Of a stretch of DNA of 23,832 nt, positions 1 through 7,516 are shown piece by piece (position 1 is the stretch's first letter; the number at the start of each line of letters is the position of its first letter). The DNA is from JACDAV01 sp036556145 (GTDB lineage: Bacteria; Chloroflexota; Limnocylindria; Limnocylindrales; CSP1-4): NCBI GenBank assembly GCA_036556145.1, contig DATBKB010000056.1, positions 1 to 23,832 on the forward strand, written 5' to 3'. A program made the position numbers and the translations under genes. Below the pieces are notes generated by a model that worked only from the letters and a program-made list of their open reading frames with translations, had not been told where the DNA came from and did no database searches.

Positions 1-24
1 GCGGTCCATGGGCCTGGGCGCGCA

Positions 25-46
25 CGATCGGGGGCCGATCGGGGGC
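25..46. repeat. 11-bp tandem repeat upstream of lysC
   Basis: Two exact, directly adjacent copies of CGATCGGGGGC (25-35 and 36-46), followed by a degenerate G-rich third unit (47-57). They lie just upstream of the lysC -10-like box. The 11-bp period is close to one helical turn, so a protein-binding role is possible. Simple GC-rich slippage is the alternative. Confidence 0.55.
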
Positions 47-58
47 TCGCGGGGGCGC

Positions 59-67
59 TGCTAGAAT
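59..67 (+). promoter_or_regulatory. Extended -10 promoter of the lysC-acc operon (probably leaderless)
   Basis: TGC followed by TAGAAT at 62-67, ending 9 nt before the lysC ATG. This is an extended -10 (TGnTANNNT) with no recognisable -35. With transcription starting 6-9 nt downstream of the box, the mRNA would begin at or within a few nt of the start codon. No Shine-Dalgarno sequence is seen. The identical TGCTAG core recurs upstream of two other genes in the window. Confidence 0.6.
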
Positions 68-76
68 CCCCCGGCC

Positions 77-1351
77 ATGCCCGCCCAGCTCGTGGCCCCC
101 CTCGTCGTCCAGAAGTTCGGTGGCTCGTCCCTCGCCGATGCCGACCGCATCCGGCGGGTGGCGCGACGCATCGCGCGCGAGCGCGGCACGGGCGCGCAGC
201 TCGTGGTCGTCGTCTCGGCGATGGGCGATACGACCGACGAGCTCCTGGCTCTCGCCGGCGCCATCACCGACGAGCCGGACGTCCGCGAGCTCGACATGCT
301 GCTCGCGACCGGGGAGCACCAGTCGGCCACGCTCGTCTCGATGGCCCTCCACGCGCTCGGCGTCGCGGCGATCAGCCTGACCGGCGCCCAGGCCGGGATC
401 ACGACCGACGGCCGCTACGGCAAGGCGCGCATCGCGGCGATCGAGCCAGGGCGCGTCCACCAGGAGCTCGACGCGGGCAAGGTCGTGATCGTCGCCGGCT
501 TCCAGGGCGTCAGCCAGACCGAGCAGGAGCGGCACGAGACGACGACGCTCGGTCGCGGCGGCTCGGACACGACCGCCGTGGCGTTCGCGGCGCGCCTCGG
601 CGCGAGCCGGTGCCAGATCTTCACCGACGTCCGCGGCATCTTCACCGCCGACCCCCGCATCGTGCCGACCGCCCGTCAGCTGCCCGTCGTCGGCTACGAG
701 GAGATGCTCGAGCTCGCCAACCAGGGCGCGCAGGTCATGCAGACACGCGCCGTCGAGCTGGGCTGGGTCAACGGCGTTCGCATCGAGGTGCTCAGCTCCT
801 TCGAGGACGCTCCCGGCACGCTCATCACGGAGGATCCGCTCGTGGAACAGCGCAACAAGGTCCGCGGCCTGGCCCACGACCGGAACGTCGCGAAGATCAC
901 GCTCGTCGAGGTGCCCGACAAGCCCGGCGTCGCTCGTGCCGTCTTCGCGCCGCTCGCCGAGGCCGGCATCAACGTCGACATGATCGTCCAGAACGTCGGC
1001 CACAAGGGCGCGACGGACCTGAGCTTCACGATCCCGCGCGTGGAGCTCGCGAAGGCGAAGCGCATCCTCGAGCCGGTCTCGCGCGAGCTCGGCTTCCGCG
1101 AGATGACGACCGATTCGGCGGTCGCGAAGGTGTCGATCGTCGGGGCCGGCATCCAGAACGCGCCCGGCTACGCGGCGCGGATGTTCGGCGCCCTCGCCGA
1201 CGCCGGCGTGAACATCGAGATGATCTCGACGTCGGAGATCCGTATCACGACGATCATCGCCGAGGACGCCCTCGAAACGGCGGTCAAGGCGCTCCACGCG
1301 GCGTTCGAGCTCGAGCGGCCCGAGGCCATCGAGACCGCGGCCGCCGGCTGA
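77..1351 (+). CDS. lysC: Aspartate kinase
   Basis: Monofunctional aspartokinase that phosphorylates L-aspartate to aspartyl-4-phosphate, the first step toward lysine, threonine, methionine and diaminopimelate. The 424-residue product has the family's usual length. The amino-acid kinase signature KFGGSS is at residues 13-18, and a Gly/Ser-rich nucleotide site (TTLGRGGSDTTA) lies near residue 160. Two C-terminal ACT domains follow: one begins around ITLVEVPDKPGV (about 275-345) and the second around VSIVGAGIQNAPG (about 350-420). These are normally the sites of feedback control by lysine and/or threonine. The ATG at 77 is chosen because KFGGSS follows at the normal distance and a -10-like box lies 9 nt upstream. 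It is the first gene of a tight operon; birA begins 2 nt after its stop. Its presence at the head of an acetyl-CoA carboxylase operon is unusual. Confidence 0.96.
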   Translation: MPAQLVAPLVVQKFGGSSLADADRIRRVARRIARERGTGAQLVVVVSAMGDTTDELLALAGAITDEPDVRELDMLLATGEHQSATLVSMALHALGVAAISLTGAQAGITTDGRYGKARIAAIEPGRVHQELDAGKVVIVAGFQGVSQTEQERHETTTLGRGGSDTTAVAFAARLGASRCQIFTDVRGIFTADPRIVPTARQLPVVGYEEMLELANQGAQVMQTRAVELGWVNGVRIEVLSSFEDAPGTLITEDPLVEQRNKVRGLAHDRNVAKITLVEVPDKPGVARAVFAPLAEAGINVDMIVQNVGHKGATDLSFTIPRVELAKAKRILEPVSRELGFREMTTDSAVAKVSIVGAGIQNAPGYAARMFGALADAGVNIEMISTSEIRITTIIAEDALETAVKALHAAFELERPEAIETAAAG

Positions 1352-1353
1352 CC

Positions 1354-2151
1354 GTGACCGGCCGGCCGCTCCTGTCCCGGGTGGAGCGATTCCCCGTCGT
1401 CCGGTCGACGAACGACGTCGTGCGCGACTGGCTCGCCGAGGGCACGCCGGAGGTCTGCGTCGCCATCGCCGACGAGCAGAGCGCCGGCCGGGGCCGCGAG
1501 GGACGCACGTGGCAGGCCCCGCCGGGCGCGGCGCTCCTCCTGTCGCTGGGGTTCCGGCCGAGCCGGCTCGAGCCCGACCTCGCCTGGCGTCTCGCGGCGA
1601 CGGTGTCGCTGGCGATGGCCGAGGCGGCCGACGCGACGGCCGGCGTGGCGCCCGGGGCGATCCGGCTCAAGTGGCCGAACGACCTTGCGGTCGAGCGCGA
1701 TGGACGGACGCTCAAGCTCGCCGGCGTCCTCGGCGAGACAGATGGTCTCGGTGGCCCGGACCCGCGCGTTGTCGTCGGGATCGGCGTGAACGTCGACTGG
1801 GCGGCGGACGACTTCCCGCCGCAGCTGGCCGCCACGATGACGAGCCTCCGCGAAATCGCCGGCCGGCCGGTTGAGCGCGACCGCCTGCTGGACGCCTTCC
1901 TCGACCGGCTCGAGTCGCGCTTGGCTGAGCTCCGCGAGGATCGGTTCCCGTTCACGGCGTGGGCCGCCAGGCAGGTGACGACCGGGCGGCTCGTCGAGCT
2001 CCACCGACCCGACGGCCGGGTCGCGACGGTCCGCGGGGTCGGGGTCGAGCCCCGATCCGGTGCGCTCCTCGTGGACGAGGGCGGGGCGGAACGGGCGATC
2101 CATGCCGGGGAGATCCGCCACGTGCGCCTCCCGGTCGGGATCGGGGTGTAA
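1354..2151 (+). CDS. birA: Biotin--[acetyl-CoA-carboxylase] ligase (no HTH domain)
   Basis: Biotin-protein ligase that activates biotin to biotinyl-AMP and transfers it to the lysine of the carrier protein AccB. From the GTG at 1354 the product is 265 residues. The biotin/ATP loop GRGREGRTW is at residues 45-53, KWPND at 106-110, the catalytic-type Lys of KLAGVL at 121, and VVVGIGVNV at 139-147; a small C-terminal SH3-like domain follows (about 215-265). The N-terminal winged helix of E. coli BirA is absent, so this is a group I ligase that should not repress biotin genes. The start is preferred because it follows the lysC stop by 2 nt and gives a standard ligase N-terminus. An open frame extends far upstream inside lysC but is out of frame with that gene and non-conserved. 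Co-transcription with accD, accA and accC fits its job of biotinylating the carrier. Confidence 0.94.
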   Translation: MTGRPLLSRVERFPVVRSTNDVVRDWLAEGTPEVCVAIADEQSAGRGREGRTWQAPPGAALLLSLGFRPSRLEPDLAWRLAATVSLAMAEAADATAGVAPGAIRLKWPNDLAVERDGRTLKLAGVLGETDGLGGPDPRVVVGIGVNVDWAADDFPPQLAATMTSLREIAGRPVERDRLLDAFLDRLESRLAELREDRFPFTAWAARQVTTGRLVELHRPDGRVATVRGVGVEPRSGALLVDEGGAERAIHAGEIRHVRLPVGIGV

Positions 2152-2155
2152 CGGG

Positions 2156-2800
2156 ATGCCTCGCCCGGCGTTGGGAAAGGTGAGCGGGCAGGGGAGCGCC
2201 CGCGCCGGCATCAGCCACCTCGACCGCGACCGTTCGCTCGTGGAGGCGGCCCGCCGCGACCCCGAACGGTTCGACGCCCTGTACCGCAGGTATCTCGCCC
2301 AGGTGTACAGCTACGCGTACTACGAGCTCGGCGACCACCACGACGCCGAGGACGCCACCGAGCGGACATTCCTCGCCGCGCTGGCGAACCTCGGCCGGTT
2401 CGAGGAGCGAGCGCGGCCCGCGGACGGCGACGGCGCCTCGACGTTCCGGGTCTGGCTCTTCCGGATCGCCAGGAACGTCGTCGCGAACCAGCGGCGCGAG
2501 CGCCGTCGGCGGCCCACCGCGCCGCTCGAGGCCGCCGCGGCCGTCGCCGATCCGCTCGACGTCGAACGCGACGCCGCGCTCCGCGACGACGCCGCCGAGG
2601 CCTGGCGCGCTGTCGGCCGCCTGCCCGCGGACCGGCGCCGGGCGCTCGTCCTGCGCTTCGTCGAGGAGATGTCCACCGCCGAGATCGCGGGCATCCTCGG
2701 TCGCTCGGAGGGAGCCGTCCGTGTCCTCATCCACCGCGCGCTCCGGGCGATCGGCCGCGACCTGGTCAGGAAGGCGAAGCCGTCCGAGCCCGGTCGATGA
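2156..2800 (+). CDS. ECF-type RNA polymerase sigma factor
   Basis: Sigma70-family factor of the extracytoplasmic-function type, 214 residues from the ATG at 2156, which lies 4 nt after the birA stop. Region 2 spans about residues 37-115 (FDALYRRYLAQVYSYAYY, then AEDATERTFLAAL and FRVWLFRIARNVVANQRR). Region 4 spans about 148-200 and contains the helix-turn-helix MSTAEIAGILGRSEGAVRV. A 10-15-residue charged insertion (about 83-95) lies between the region 2.2 and 2.4 helices. A GTG at 2180 is an alternative start that would remove an unconserved N-terminus. The stop overlaps the next gene's start (ATGA), which argues for translational coupling to the one-TM protein. A specialised sigma factor inside an acc operon suggests envelope- or lipid-responsive control, but target promoters cannot be read from this sequence. 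Confidence 0.92.
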   Translation: MPRPALGKVSGQGSARAGISHLDRDRSLVEAARRDPERFDALYRRYLAQVYSYAYYELGDHHDAEDATERTFLAALANLGRFEERARPADGDGASTFRVWLFRIARNVVANQRRERRRRPTAPLEAAAAVADPLDVERDAALRDDAAEAWRAVGRLPADRRRALVLRFVEEMSTAEIAGILGRSEGAVRVLIHRALRAIGRDLVRKAKPSEPGR

Positions 2801-3306
2801 CGCTTCCCGGCCGCGACGCCGGTGAGGCGGACGCACTCCTGACCGACCGCTACCTCGAGTCGCTGCTCGCGGCCGGCGATCGCCACGCGGAGGACGCGCC
2901 GGCGGAGGCGCGGCTCGATGACGCGGTCCGTGCCGCCGCGACGCGACTGCGGCGAGGCCTCGTCCGCGTCCACCCGTCGTTCCGGTTCGAGGAGCGCCTC
3001 GCGAACCGGCTCAACGAGGCGGCCCGCTCGATGCGCCTCGCGCCGGCCGCCGGCGGCGAGGGCAGCGTCGCCGTGCGGTCGATCCAGCCCGCGGACCCGG
3101 GCGACTTCGACCCGCTGGCCGATCCTGACTCGAATGACGCCGTCGGGCGGGCTCGCCCGCTGCTGATCGGCGGCGCCCTCACCTCGGCGGCGATCTCGCT
3201 TGCGGGTGCGGCATTCGTCGCCTGGCGCCGCGCCAGGCCCCTCCGATCGCCCATGGCGCGCGCCGCGCGGGCCGCCCACGCCGAGCGCCCGCGGCGGGCC
3301 GACTGA
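2797..3306 (+). CDS. Single-pass membrane protein coupled to the sigma factor (possible anti-sigma)
   Basis: Not recognised as a known family. The 169-residue product has a charged, helical N-terminal part (about 1-80, including FRFEERLANRLNEAARSM), an acidic linker (about 95-115), one hydrophobic segment (about 121-143, PLLIGGALTS to VAWRR) and a basic tail rich in Arg and Ala. The start overlaps the sigma-factor stop by 4 bp, and its own stop overlaps the accD start (TGATG). A cytosolic domain plus one TM helix encoded directly after an ECF sigma factor is the usual layout of an anti-sigma factor. However, there is no zinc-binding HxxxCxxC motif, so the function is an inference from context. 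A membrane tether for the carboxylase subunits is another possibility. Confidence 0.75.
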   Translation: MTLPGRDAGEADALLTDRYLESLLAAGDRHAEDAPAEARLDDAVRAAATRLRRGLVRVHPSFRFEERLANRLNEAARSMRLAPAAGGEGSVAVRSIQPADPGDFDPLADPDSNDAVGRARPLLIGGALTSAAISLAGAAFVAWRRARPLRSPMARAARAAHAERPRRAD

Positions 3307-4340
3307 TGCCGATCAAGCTGCCGTCGTTCCGGCCGCGCCGCGAGGCCTACCCGCCCGACCTGTGGACGAAGTGCCCGTCGTGCGAGGAGATGCTCTTCAA
3401 CAAGCAGCTCGACAAGGTCATGCGCGTGTGCCCGAACTGCGGGCACCACTTCCGCCTCTCCGCGGTTGGCCGGCTCGAGATGCTGCTCGATCACGGCTCG
3501 TTCCGCGAGCGCGACGCGGGCCTGCAGTCACTCGATCCGCTCGAGTTCGTCGACCAGAAGCCCTACCCCGAGCGGGTCGCCGCCGCGCAGCAGGCGACGG
3601 GCATGCGCGACGCGGCGGTCTGGGGGACGGGCTCCATCGACGGCCAGCACGTCGCGATCTGCGTGATGGACTTCGGGTTCATGGGCGGCTCGATGGGCGC
3701 GGTCGTCGGCGAGAAGGTGGCGCGCGCCGCAGAAGCCGCGCTCGTCGAGCGGGTGCCGCTCGTCATCGTCTCGGCGTCCGGTGGCGCGCGGATGCAGGAG
3801 GGCACCCTCGCGCTCATGCAGCTGGCGAAGACGACCGGCGCGCTCGAGCGACTTCGAGCCGGGGGCGTGCCGTTCGTCTCGATCCTCACCGACCCGACGA
3901 CCGGTGGCGTGTTCGCGAGCTTCGCCGCGCTCGGCGACCTGAACATCGCCGAGCCGAACGCGCTCATCGGCTTCGCCGGCGCGCGCGTCGCTGCCGGCAC
4001 GATCGCGCAGGAGCTGCCGCCCGGGTTCCAGCGGGCGGAGTTCCTCTTCGACCACGGCTTCGTCGACCGGGTGGTCCACCGCAGCGAGCTCCGGAACGAG
4101 ATCGCGACGCTCCTCCACTACCTGGTGCCGCGGCCGGTTGCCGACGAGACGGACGGCGCCGACGCCATCCCCAGCTTCCGACCCATCACGACGCTCCTCT
4201 CCGCCCTCGCGGACAAGGTCATCCCCGAGATCGAGCCGACGAACGGCGGCGGCCGTGACGCCGGCGGCCGTGACGTTGGCGGGACCGAGCGACGGCCCGC
4301 CCCGGCGCAACCGACCGCCGAGGAGTCCGGTCGTGGTTGA
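3306..4340 (+). CDS. accD: Acetyl-CoA carboxylase carboxyltransferase subunit beta
   Basis: Beta half of the carboxyltransferase that moves CO2 from carboxybiotin to acetyl-CoA to make malonyl-CoA. A four-cysteine zinc ribbon is visible (Cys23, Cys26, Cys42, Cys45). It is followed by the crotonase-like core with GFMGGSMGAVVGEK (about 124-137), SASGGARMQEG (156-166) and DPTTGGVFASFAALGD (196-211). At 344 residues it is about 40 longer than E. coli AccD. The surplus is a C-terminal tail (about 310-344) of Gly, Arg, Asp, Pro and Ala that looks disordered and contains a 15-bp tandem DNA repeat. The start ATG overlaps the preceding stop by 1 nt. The last 8 nt overlap accA, as expected for subunits made in equal amounts. 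Confidence 0.97.
   Translation: MPIKLPSFRPRREAYPPDLWTKCPSCEEMLFNKQLDKVMRVCPNCGHHFRLSAVGRLEMLLDHGSFRERDAGLQSLDPLEFVDQKPYPERVAAAQQATGMRDAAVWGTGSIDGQHVAICVMDFGFMGGSMGAVVGEKVARAAEAALVERVPLVIVSASGGARMQEGTLALMQLAKTTGALERLRAGGVPFVSILTDPTTGGVFASFAALGDLNIAEPNALIGFAGARVAAGTIAQELPPGFQRAEFLFDHGFVDRVVHRSELRNEIATLLHYLVPRPVADETDGADAIPSFRPITTLLSALADKVIPEIEPTNGGGRDAGGRDVGGTERRPAPAQPTAEESGRG
4248..4277 (+). repeat. 15-bp tandem repeat in the accD tail
   Basis: Two adjacent copies of GGCGGCCGTGACGYY (4248-4262 and 4263-4277) differing only in the last two bases. They encode a repeated Gly-Gly-Arg-Asp unit in the unconserved C-terminal tail of AccD. Likely in-frame slippage expansion. Confidence 0.6.
4320..4325 (+). 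promoter_or_regulatory. Ribosome binding site fixing the accA start
   Basis: GAGGAG at 4320-4325, 7 nt upstream of the GTG at 4333. It lies inside the end of accD and supports the GTG as the accA start, not the earlier positions in the same open frame. Confidence 0.65.
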
Positions 4341-5349
4341 CCGACTGCTCGGTCGCGGCCGCGAAGGCGCCCCCTCGACCGCGACGCCGCCACGGCCGGC
4401 CGACCCGAAAGAGGCCGTCTGGGCCCGCGTCCAGCAGGCCCGCAACGTCCGCCGGCCCCGGACGCTCGAGCTGCTGGCCGCGCTCGCCGACGAGTTCATC
4501 GAGATCCACGGCGATCGCTCCTTTGGTGACGACCCCGCGATGGTCGCCGGCTTCGCCCGCATCGACGGCCGCCGCGTCGTCGTGATCGGCCAGCAGAAGG
4601 GCGTCGACACCGAGGACAACATCCACCGCAACTTCGGCATGCCCCATCCCGAGGGCTACCGCAAGTCGATGCGAGCGATGGAGCTCGCCGAGCGATTCGG
4701 GCTGCCGGTCGTGACGTTCGTCGATGTCCCGGGCGCCCACCCGGGCCCCGAATCGGAGGAGCGCGGCATCGCCGAGGCGATCGCCCGGTCGGTCGGGCTG
4801 ATGACCCGCCTCCGCACCCCGATCGTCGCTGTCATCACCGGCGAGGGTGGTTCCGGCGGCGCGCTTGCCATCGCCGTCGGCGACGTCGTCGTCGCCCTCG
4901 AGAACGCGGTCTACTCGGTCATCAGCCCGGAGGGCTGCGCCTCGATCCTCTGGCGGACGGCCGACGAGGCCCCCACGGCGGCGCTCGCGATGAAGATGAC
5001 CGCCGCGGACCAGGAGGCCCTCGGCATCGTCGACGTCGTCGTGCCGGAGCCGGGTGAAGGCGCCCATACGGATCACGAGGAGACGGCGCGGCGGCTGCGC
5101 GCGGTCATCGTCGAGCGGCTCGACGCGCTCGCCCAGATTCCGATCGATCTGCTCGTCGACGAGCGATACCGGCGCTATCGGAACCTCGGCGCCTACACTG
5201 AGGTCGCCGCGCCGCCGGTTGGGCCACCGGAGCGACCCGGCCTCGCCGATCGGCTGCGTAACCTGCTCGATCCCGGACGGTGGGCGAACATCCCGGTGCC
5301 GGGTCCGGGGCGTGGGCGGGACGAGCCGCCGGCCCGGGAGGAGGTCTGA
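4333..5349 (+). CDS. accA: Acetyl-CoA carboxylase carboxyltransferase subunit alpha
   Basis: Alpha half of the carboxyltransferase, which pairs with AccD in an alpha2-beta2 complex. The product is 338 residues from the GTG at 4333 (E. coli AccA is 319). Family landmarks are the N-terminal helix RPRTLELLAALADEFIEIHGDR (about 41-62), QQKGVDTEDNIHRNFGMPHPEGYRK (87-111), VTFVDVPGAHPG (127-138), ITGEGGSGGALAI (168-180) and YSVISPEGCASILWR (194-208). The N-terminal coiled region seen in E. coli is replaced by a short Pro/Arg-rich stretch. A good ribosome site lies 7 nt upstream, and the gene overlaps accD by 8 bp. The C-terminus (about 295-338) is rich in Pro, Gly and Arg. The next gene begins 3 nt after the stop. 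Confidence 0.97.
   Translation: MVDRLLGRGREGAPSTATPPRPADPKEAVWARVQQARNVRRPRTLELLAALADEFIEIHGDRSFGDDPAMVAGFARIDGRRVVVIGQQKGVDTEDNIHRNFGMPHPEGYRKSMRAMELAERFGLPVVTFVDVPGAHPGPESEERGIAEAIARSVGLMTRLRTPIVAVITGEGGSGGALAIAVGDVVVALENAVYSVISPEGCASILWRTADEAPTAALAMKMTAADQEALGIVDVVVPEPGEGAHTDHEETARRLRAVIVERLDALAQIPIDLLVDERYRRYRNLGAYTEVAAPPVGPPERPGLADRLRNLLDPGRWANIPVPGPGRGRDEPPAREEV
5336..5345 (+). promoter_or_regulatory. Strong Shine-Dalgarno before the BCCP-like gene
   Basis: GGGAGGAGGT at 5336-5345, 7 nt upstream of the GTG at 5353. It is among the best matches to the anti-SD seen in this window, and it implies efficient independent translation of the BCCP-like protein. Confidence 0.7.
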
Positions 5350-5352
5350 GCC

Positions 5353-6096
5353 GTGTCCGAGTCGCGTCCCGAGCGGCGCAAGACCCGACGTCGGGCGAGC
5401 GACGTCGTCGCGCCCGCGACGGTCGCCGACCCGCGCAGTGACGGCGATCGGGCCGCGGATCACGCCGCCATCGACCGTCTGGCGAGCGACGTCCTGCCGG
5501 CGCTCATGGCGAAGCTCGGCGCGACCGGGCTCGGCGAGATCGAGGTCCGCGAAGGTCCCTGGAAGGTCCGGCTCCGCCGGCCGGCGCCCGGTCCGAACTA
5601 CGGCCGCCGCGCGTCCGATCGACCGTCCCGGACCCAACCGGGTCACGCCGGCCACGGCCACGCCCCCGGCGCGTTCGAGGGCCATCGACCGGCCCGCGGT
5701 GCGACCGGAGGTGGGGGATCGCACGACCACTCGACGAACGGCAGCGGGCCCGTGGGGACGCCGGTCCGGGCGGCCGACACCCCCGAGCCCGGCCATCCCG
5801 AGCGCCGGCGTGGCGATCCCGACCCGCACCGCGCCGTCGCGACGGCGCCCGCCGTCGGCATCTTCCGACCCCGCGGCGAGAGCAAGGTCGGCACGCGCGT
5901 CCGCGAGGGTGACCGGCTCGCGGCCGTCGACGTCCTGGGCGTGCCGCAGGAGGTCCTCGCTCCGGCCGATGGCGTCGTCGGCGCAACCCTCGTCGAGGGC
6001 GGGGAGGCCGTCGAGTACGGCCAGGAGCTCATCGTGATCGAGCGGATCACGTCGCCCGTCGCCGGCGGCGGCGACCGCGCGCGGGAGCCGGCCTGA
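5353..6096 (+). CDS. BCCP-like protein lacking the biotinylated lysine (BADC-like)
   Basis: A 247-residue relative of the biotin carboxyl carrier protein. The N-terminal helical part (about 39-77, ending GLGEIEVREGPWKVRLRR) matches the equivalent part of the true AccB encoded at 10414. A long linker (about 78-165) is rich in Gly, His, Pro and Arg. The C-terminal biotinyl/lipoyl-like fold spans about 166-232 (APAVGIF... to GQELIVIE). Where AccB has EAMKL, this protein has DVLGV (193-197), so the modified lysine is replaced by Gly196. It cannot carry biotin at the normal site. It starts with GTG behind a strong ribosome site and overlaps accC by 1 nt, so it should be made with the carboxylase subunits. 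By analogy to plastid BADC proteins, which are BCCP homologues without a biotin site that down-regulate the carboxylase, it may be a structural or negative-regulatory subunit. That role is inference. Confidence 0.88.
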   Translation: MSESRPERRKTRRRASDVVAPATVADPRSDGDRAADHAAIDRLASDVLPALMAKLGATGLGEIEVREGPWKVRLRRPAPGPNYGRRASDRPSRTQPGHAGHGHAPGAFEGHRPARGATGGGGSHDHSTNGSGPVGTPVRAADTPEPGHPERRRGDPDPHRAVATAPAVGIFRPRGESKVGTRVREGDRLAAVDVLGVPQEVLAPADGVVGATLVEGGEAVEYGQELIVIERITSPVAGGGDRAREPA

Positions 6097-7466
6097 TGTT
6101 CCGCAAGGTGCTCATCGCCAACCGCGGCGAGATCGCGCTCCGGATCCTGCGCGCCTGCCGCGAGCTCGGCATGGAGTCGGTCGTCGCGTACAGCGAGGCC
6201 GACCGCGAGTCGCTGCCCGTCCAGCTCGCCGACGAGGCCATCTGCATCGGCCCGGCGGACGCCAAGCGCTCGTACCTCTCCGCGCCGGCCGTCATCTCGG
6301 CCGCGATCGTCACCGGCTGCGAGGCCATCCACCCCGGCTACGGCTTCCTGTCCGAGGACGATTCGTTTGCCGAGGTCGTCCGTGCCCATGACCTCGTCTT
6401 CATCGGCCCGCCGTCGGACGTCCTCGAGCGGTTCGCGAGCAAGGAGGGCACGCGGCGGCTCCTGGCGAGCCACGGGCTGCCGACGATTCCCGGCTCACGC
6501 GGCCTGCTCGGCGACGACGCCGACGCGCTCGACGAGGCGGAGCGGATCGGCTACCCCGTCCTCATCAAGCCCTCGGCCGGAGGCGGCGGCAAGGGCATGC
6601 GAATGGTGCGCTCGCCGCGTGAGCTCGAGACCGCGATCAAGATCTGCCGCTCCGAGGCCAAGGCCGCCTTCGGCGACGACTCCCTCTACCTCGAGAAGTG
6701 GCTCGAGGACAACCGCCACGTCGAGGTTCAGGTCGCGATCGATCGGTACGGACAGGGCGTCCATCTCGGCGAGCGCGACTGCTCGGTCCAGCGACGGCAC
6801 CAGAAGATCCTCGAGGAGGCTCCGACGCCGGCGCTGTCCGAGGAGGCGAGGCGACGGCTCTGCGAGTCGGCGGTGCGAGCGGCCGTGGCCGCCGGCTACG
6901 AAAACGTCGGCACCCTCGAGTTCCTCGTCGACCGCGACGGCAACGCCTACTTCATCGAGATCAATTGCCGCATCCAGGTCGAGCACCCGGTCACCGAGGC
7001 GCTGACCGGCATCGACATGGTCCGGACGCAGATCCGCATCGCCGCGGGGGAGCCCCTCGGCTTCAGCCAGGCCGACGTCCAGCTTCGCGGCCACGCGATC
7101 GAGTTCCGGATCAACGCCGAGGACCCGGAGCACGACTTCCGTCCCTCGGCCGGCGTCGTCGAGCGGTATCTCGTCCCGGGTGGCCCCGGGATCCGGATGG
7201 ACTCGCACGTCTTCGCCGGATACGAGGTCCCGCCCTATTACGACTCGCTGCTCGGCAAGCTCATCGTCTGGGGCCCAGACCGGGCCACCGCGATCGCCCG
7301 GGCGCGGGGCGCGCTCGACGAGCTGCTCATCGACGGCCTCGTGACGAACATCCCGATCCACCAGGCGCTGCTCACCTCGGAGCCGTTCCTCGAAGGTCGG
7401 ATGACGACGAACCTCCTCGACCGCGTCGGCAGCGCCTCGTTCCTCGCCGCCGCCACCCGCTCGTGA
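6096..7466 (+). CDS. accC: Acetyl-CoA carboxylase, biotin carboxylase subunit
   Basis: ATP-dependent carboxylation of the biotin on AccB. The 456-residue product has the family length. Domains in order are the pre-ATP-grasp fold (MFRKVLIANRGEIALRI, 1-17), the ATP-grasp loop SAGGGGKGM (160-168), QRRHQKILEEAP (232-243, with the ATP-contacting Lys237), the metal-binding Glu275 and Glu288, the catalytic set Asn290 and Arg292 in the FIEINCRIQVEHPVTE block (286-301), and the C-terminal domain (about 340-450). The block normally reads NTRIQVEHP; here the Thr is Cys291. The start ATG overlaps the previous stop (TGATG). It is the last gene of the operon and is followed by 391 bp without a gene. Confidence 0.97.
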   Translation: MFRKVLIANRGEIALRILRACRELGMESVVAYSEADRESLPVQLADEAICIGPADAKRSYLSAPAVISAAIVTGCEAIHPGYGFLSEDDSFAEVVRAHDLVFIGPPSDVLERFASKEGTRRLLASHGLPTIPGSRGLLGDDADALDEAERIGYPVLIKPSAGGGGKGMRMVRSPRELETAIKICRSEAKAAFGDDSLYLEKWLEDNRHVEVQVAIDRYGQGVHLGERDCSVQRRHQKILEEAPTPALSEEARRRLCESAVRAAVAAGYENVGTLEFLVDRDGNAYFIEINCRIQVEHPVTEALTGIDMVRTQIRIAAGEPLGFSQADVQLRGHAIEFRINAEDPEHDFRPSAGVVERYLVPGGPGIRMDSHVFAGYEVPPYYDSLLGKLIVWGPDRATAIARARGALDELLIDGLVTNIPIHQALLTSEPFLEGRMTTNLLDRVGSASFLAAATRS

Positions 7467-7516
7467 CCCGGCCACGGCCGTCGACGCGGCGGCGGACGGC
7501 GTCCGGGCACGTGGCG

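Noticed and set aside
694..1152. Minus-strand reading frame inside lysC
   Set aside because: GC-rich shadow frame; the plus-strand product is an unmistakable aspartokinase.
4248..4277. Regulatory repeat within accD
   Set aside because: The 15-bp tandem duplication is in frame and only lengthens a disordered Gly/Arg tail; slippage is the simpler explanation.
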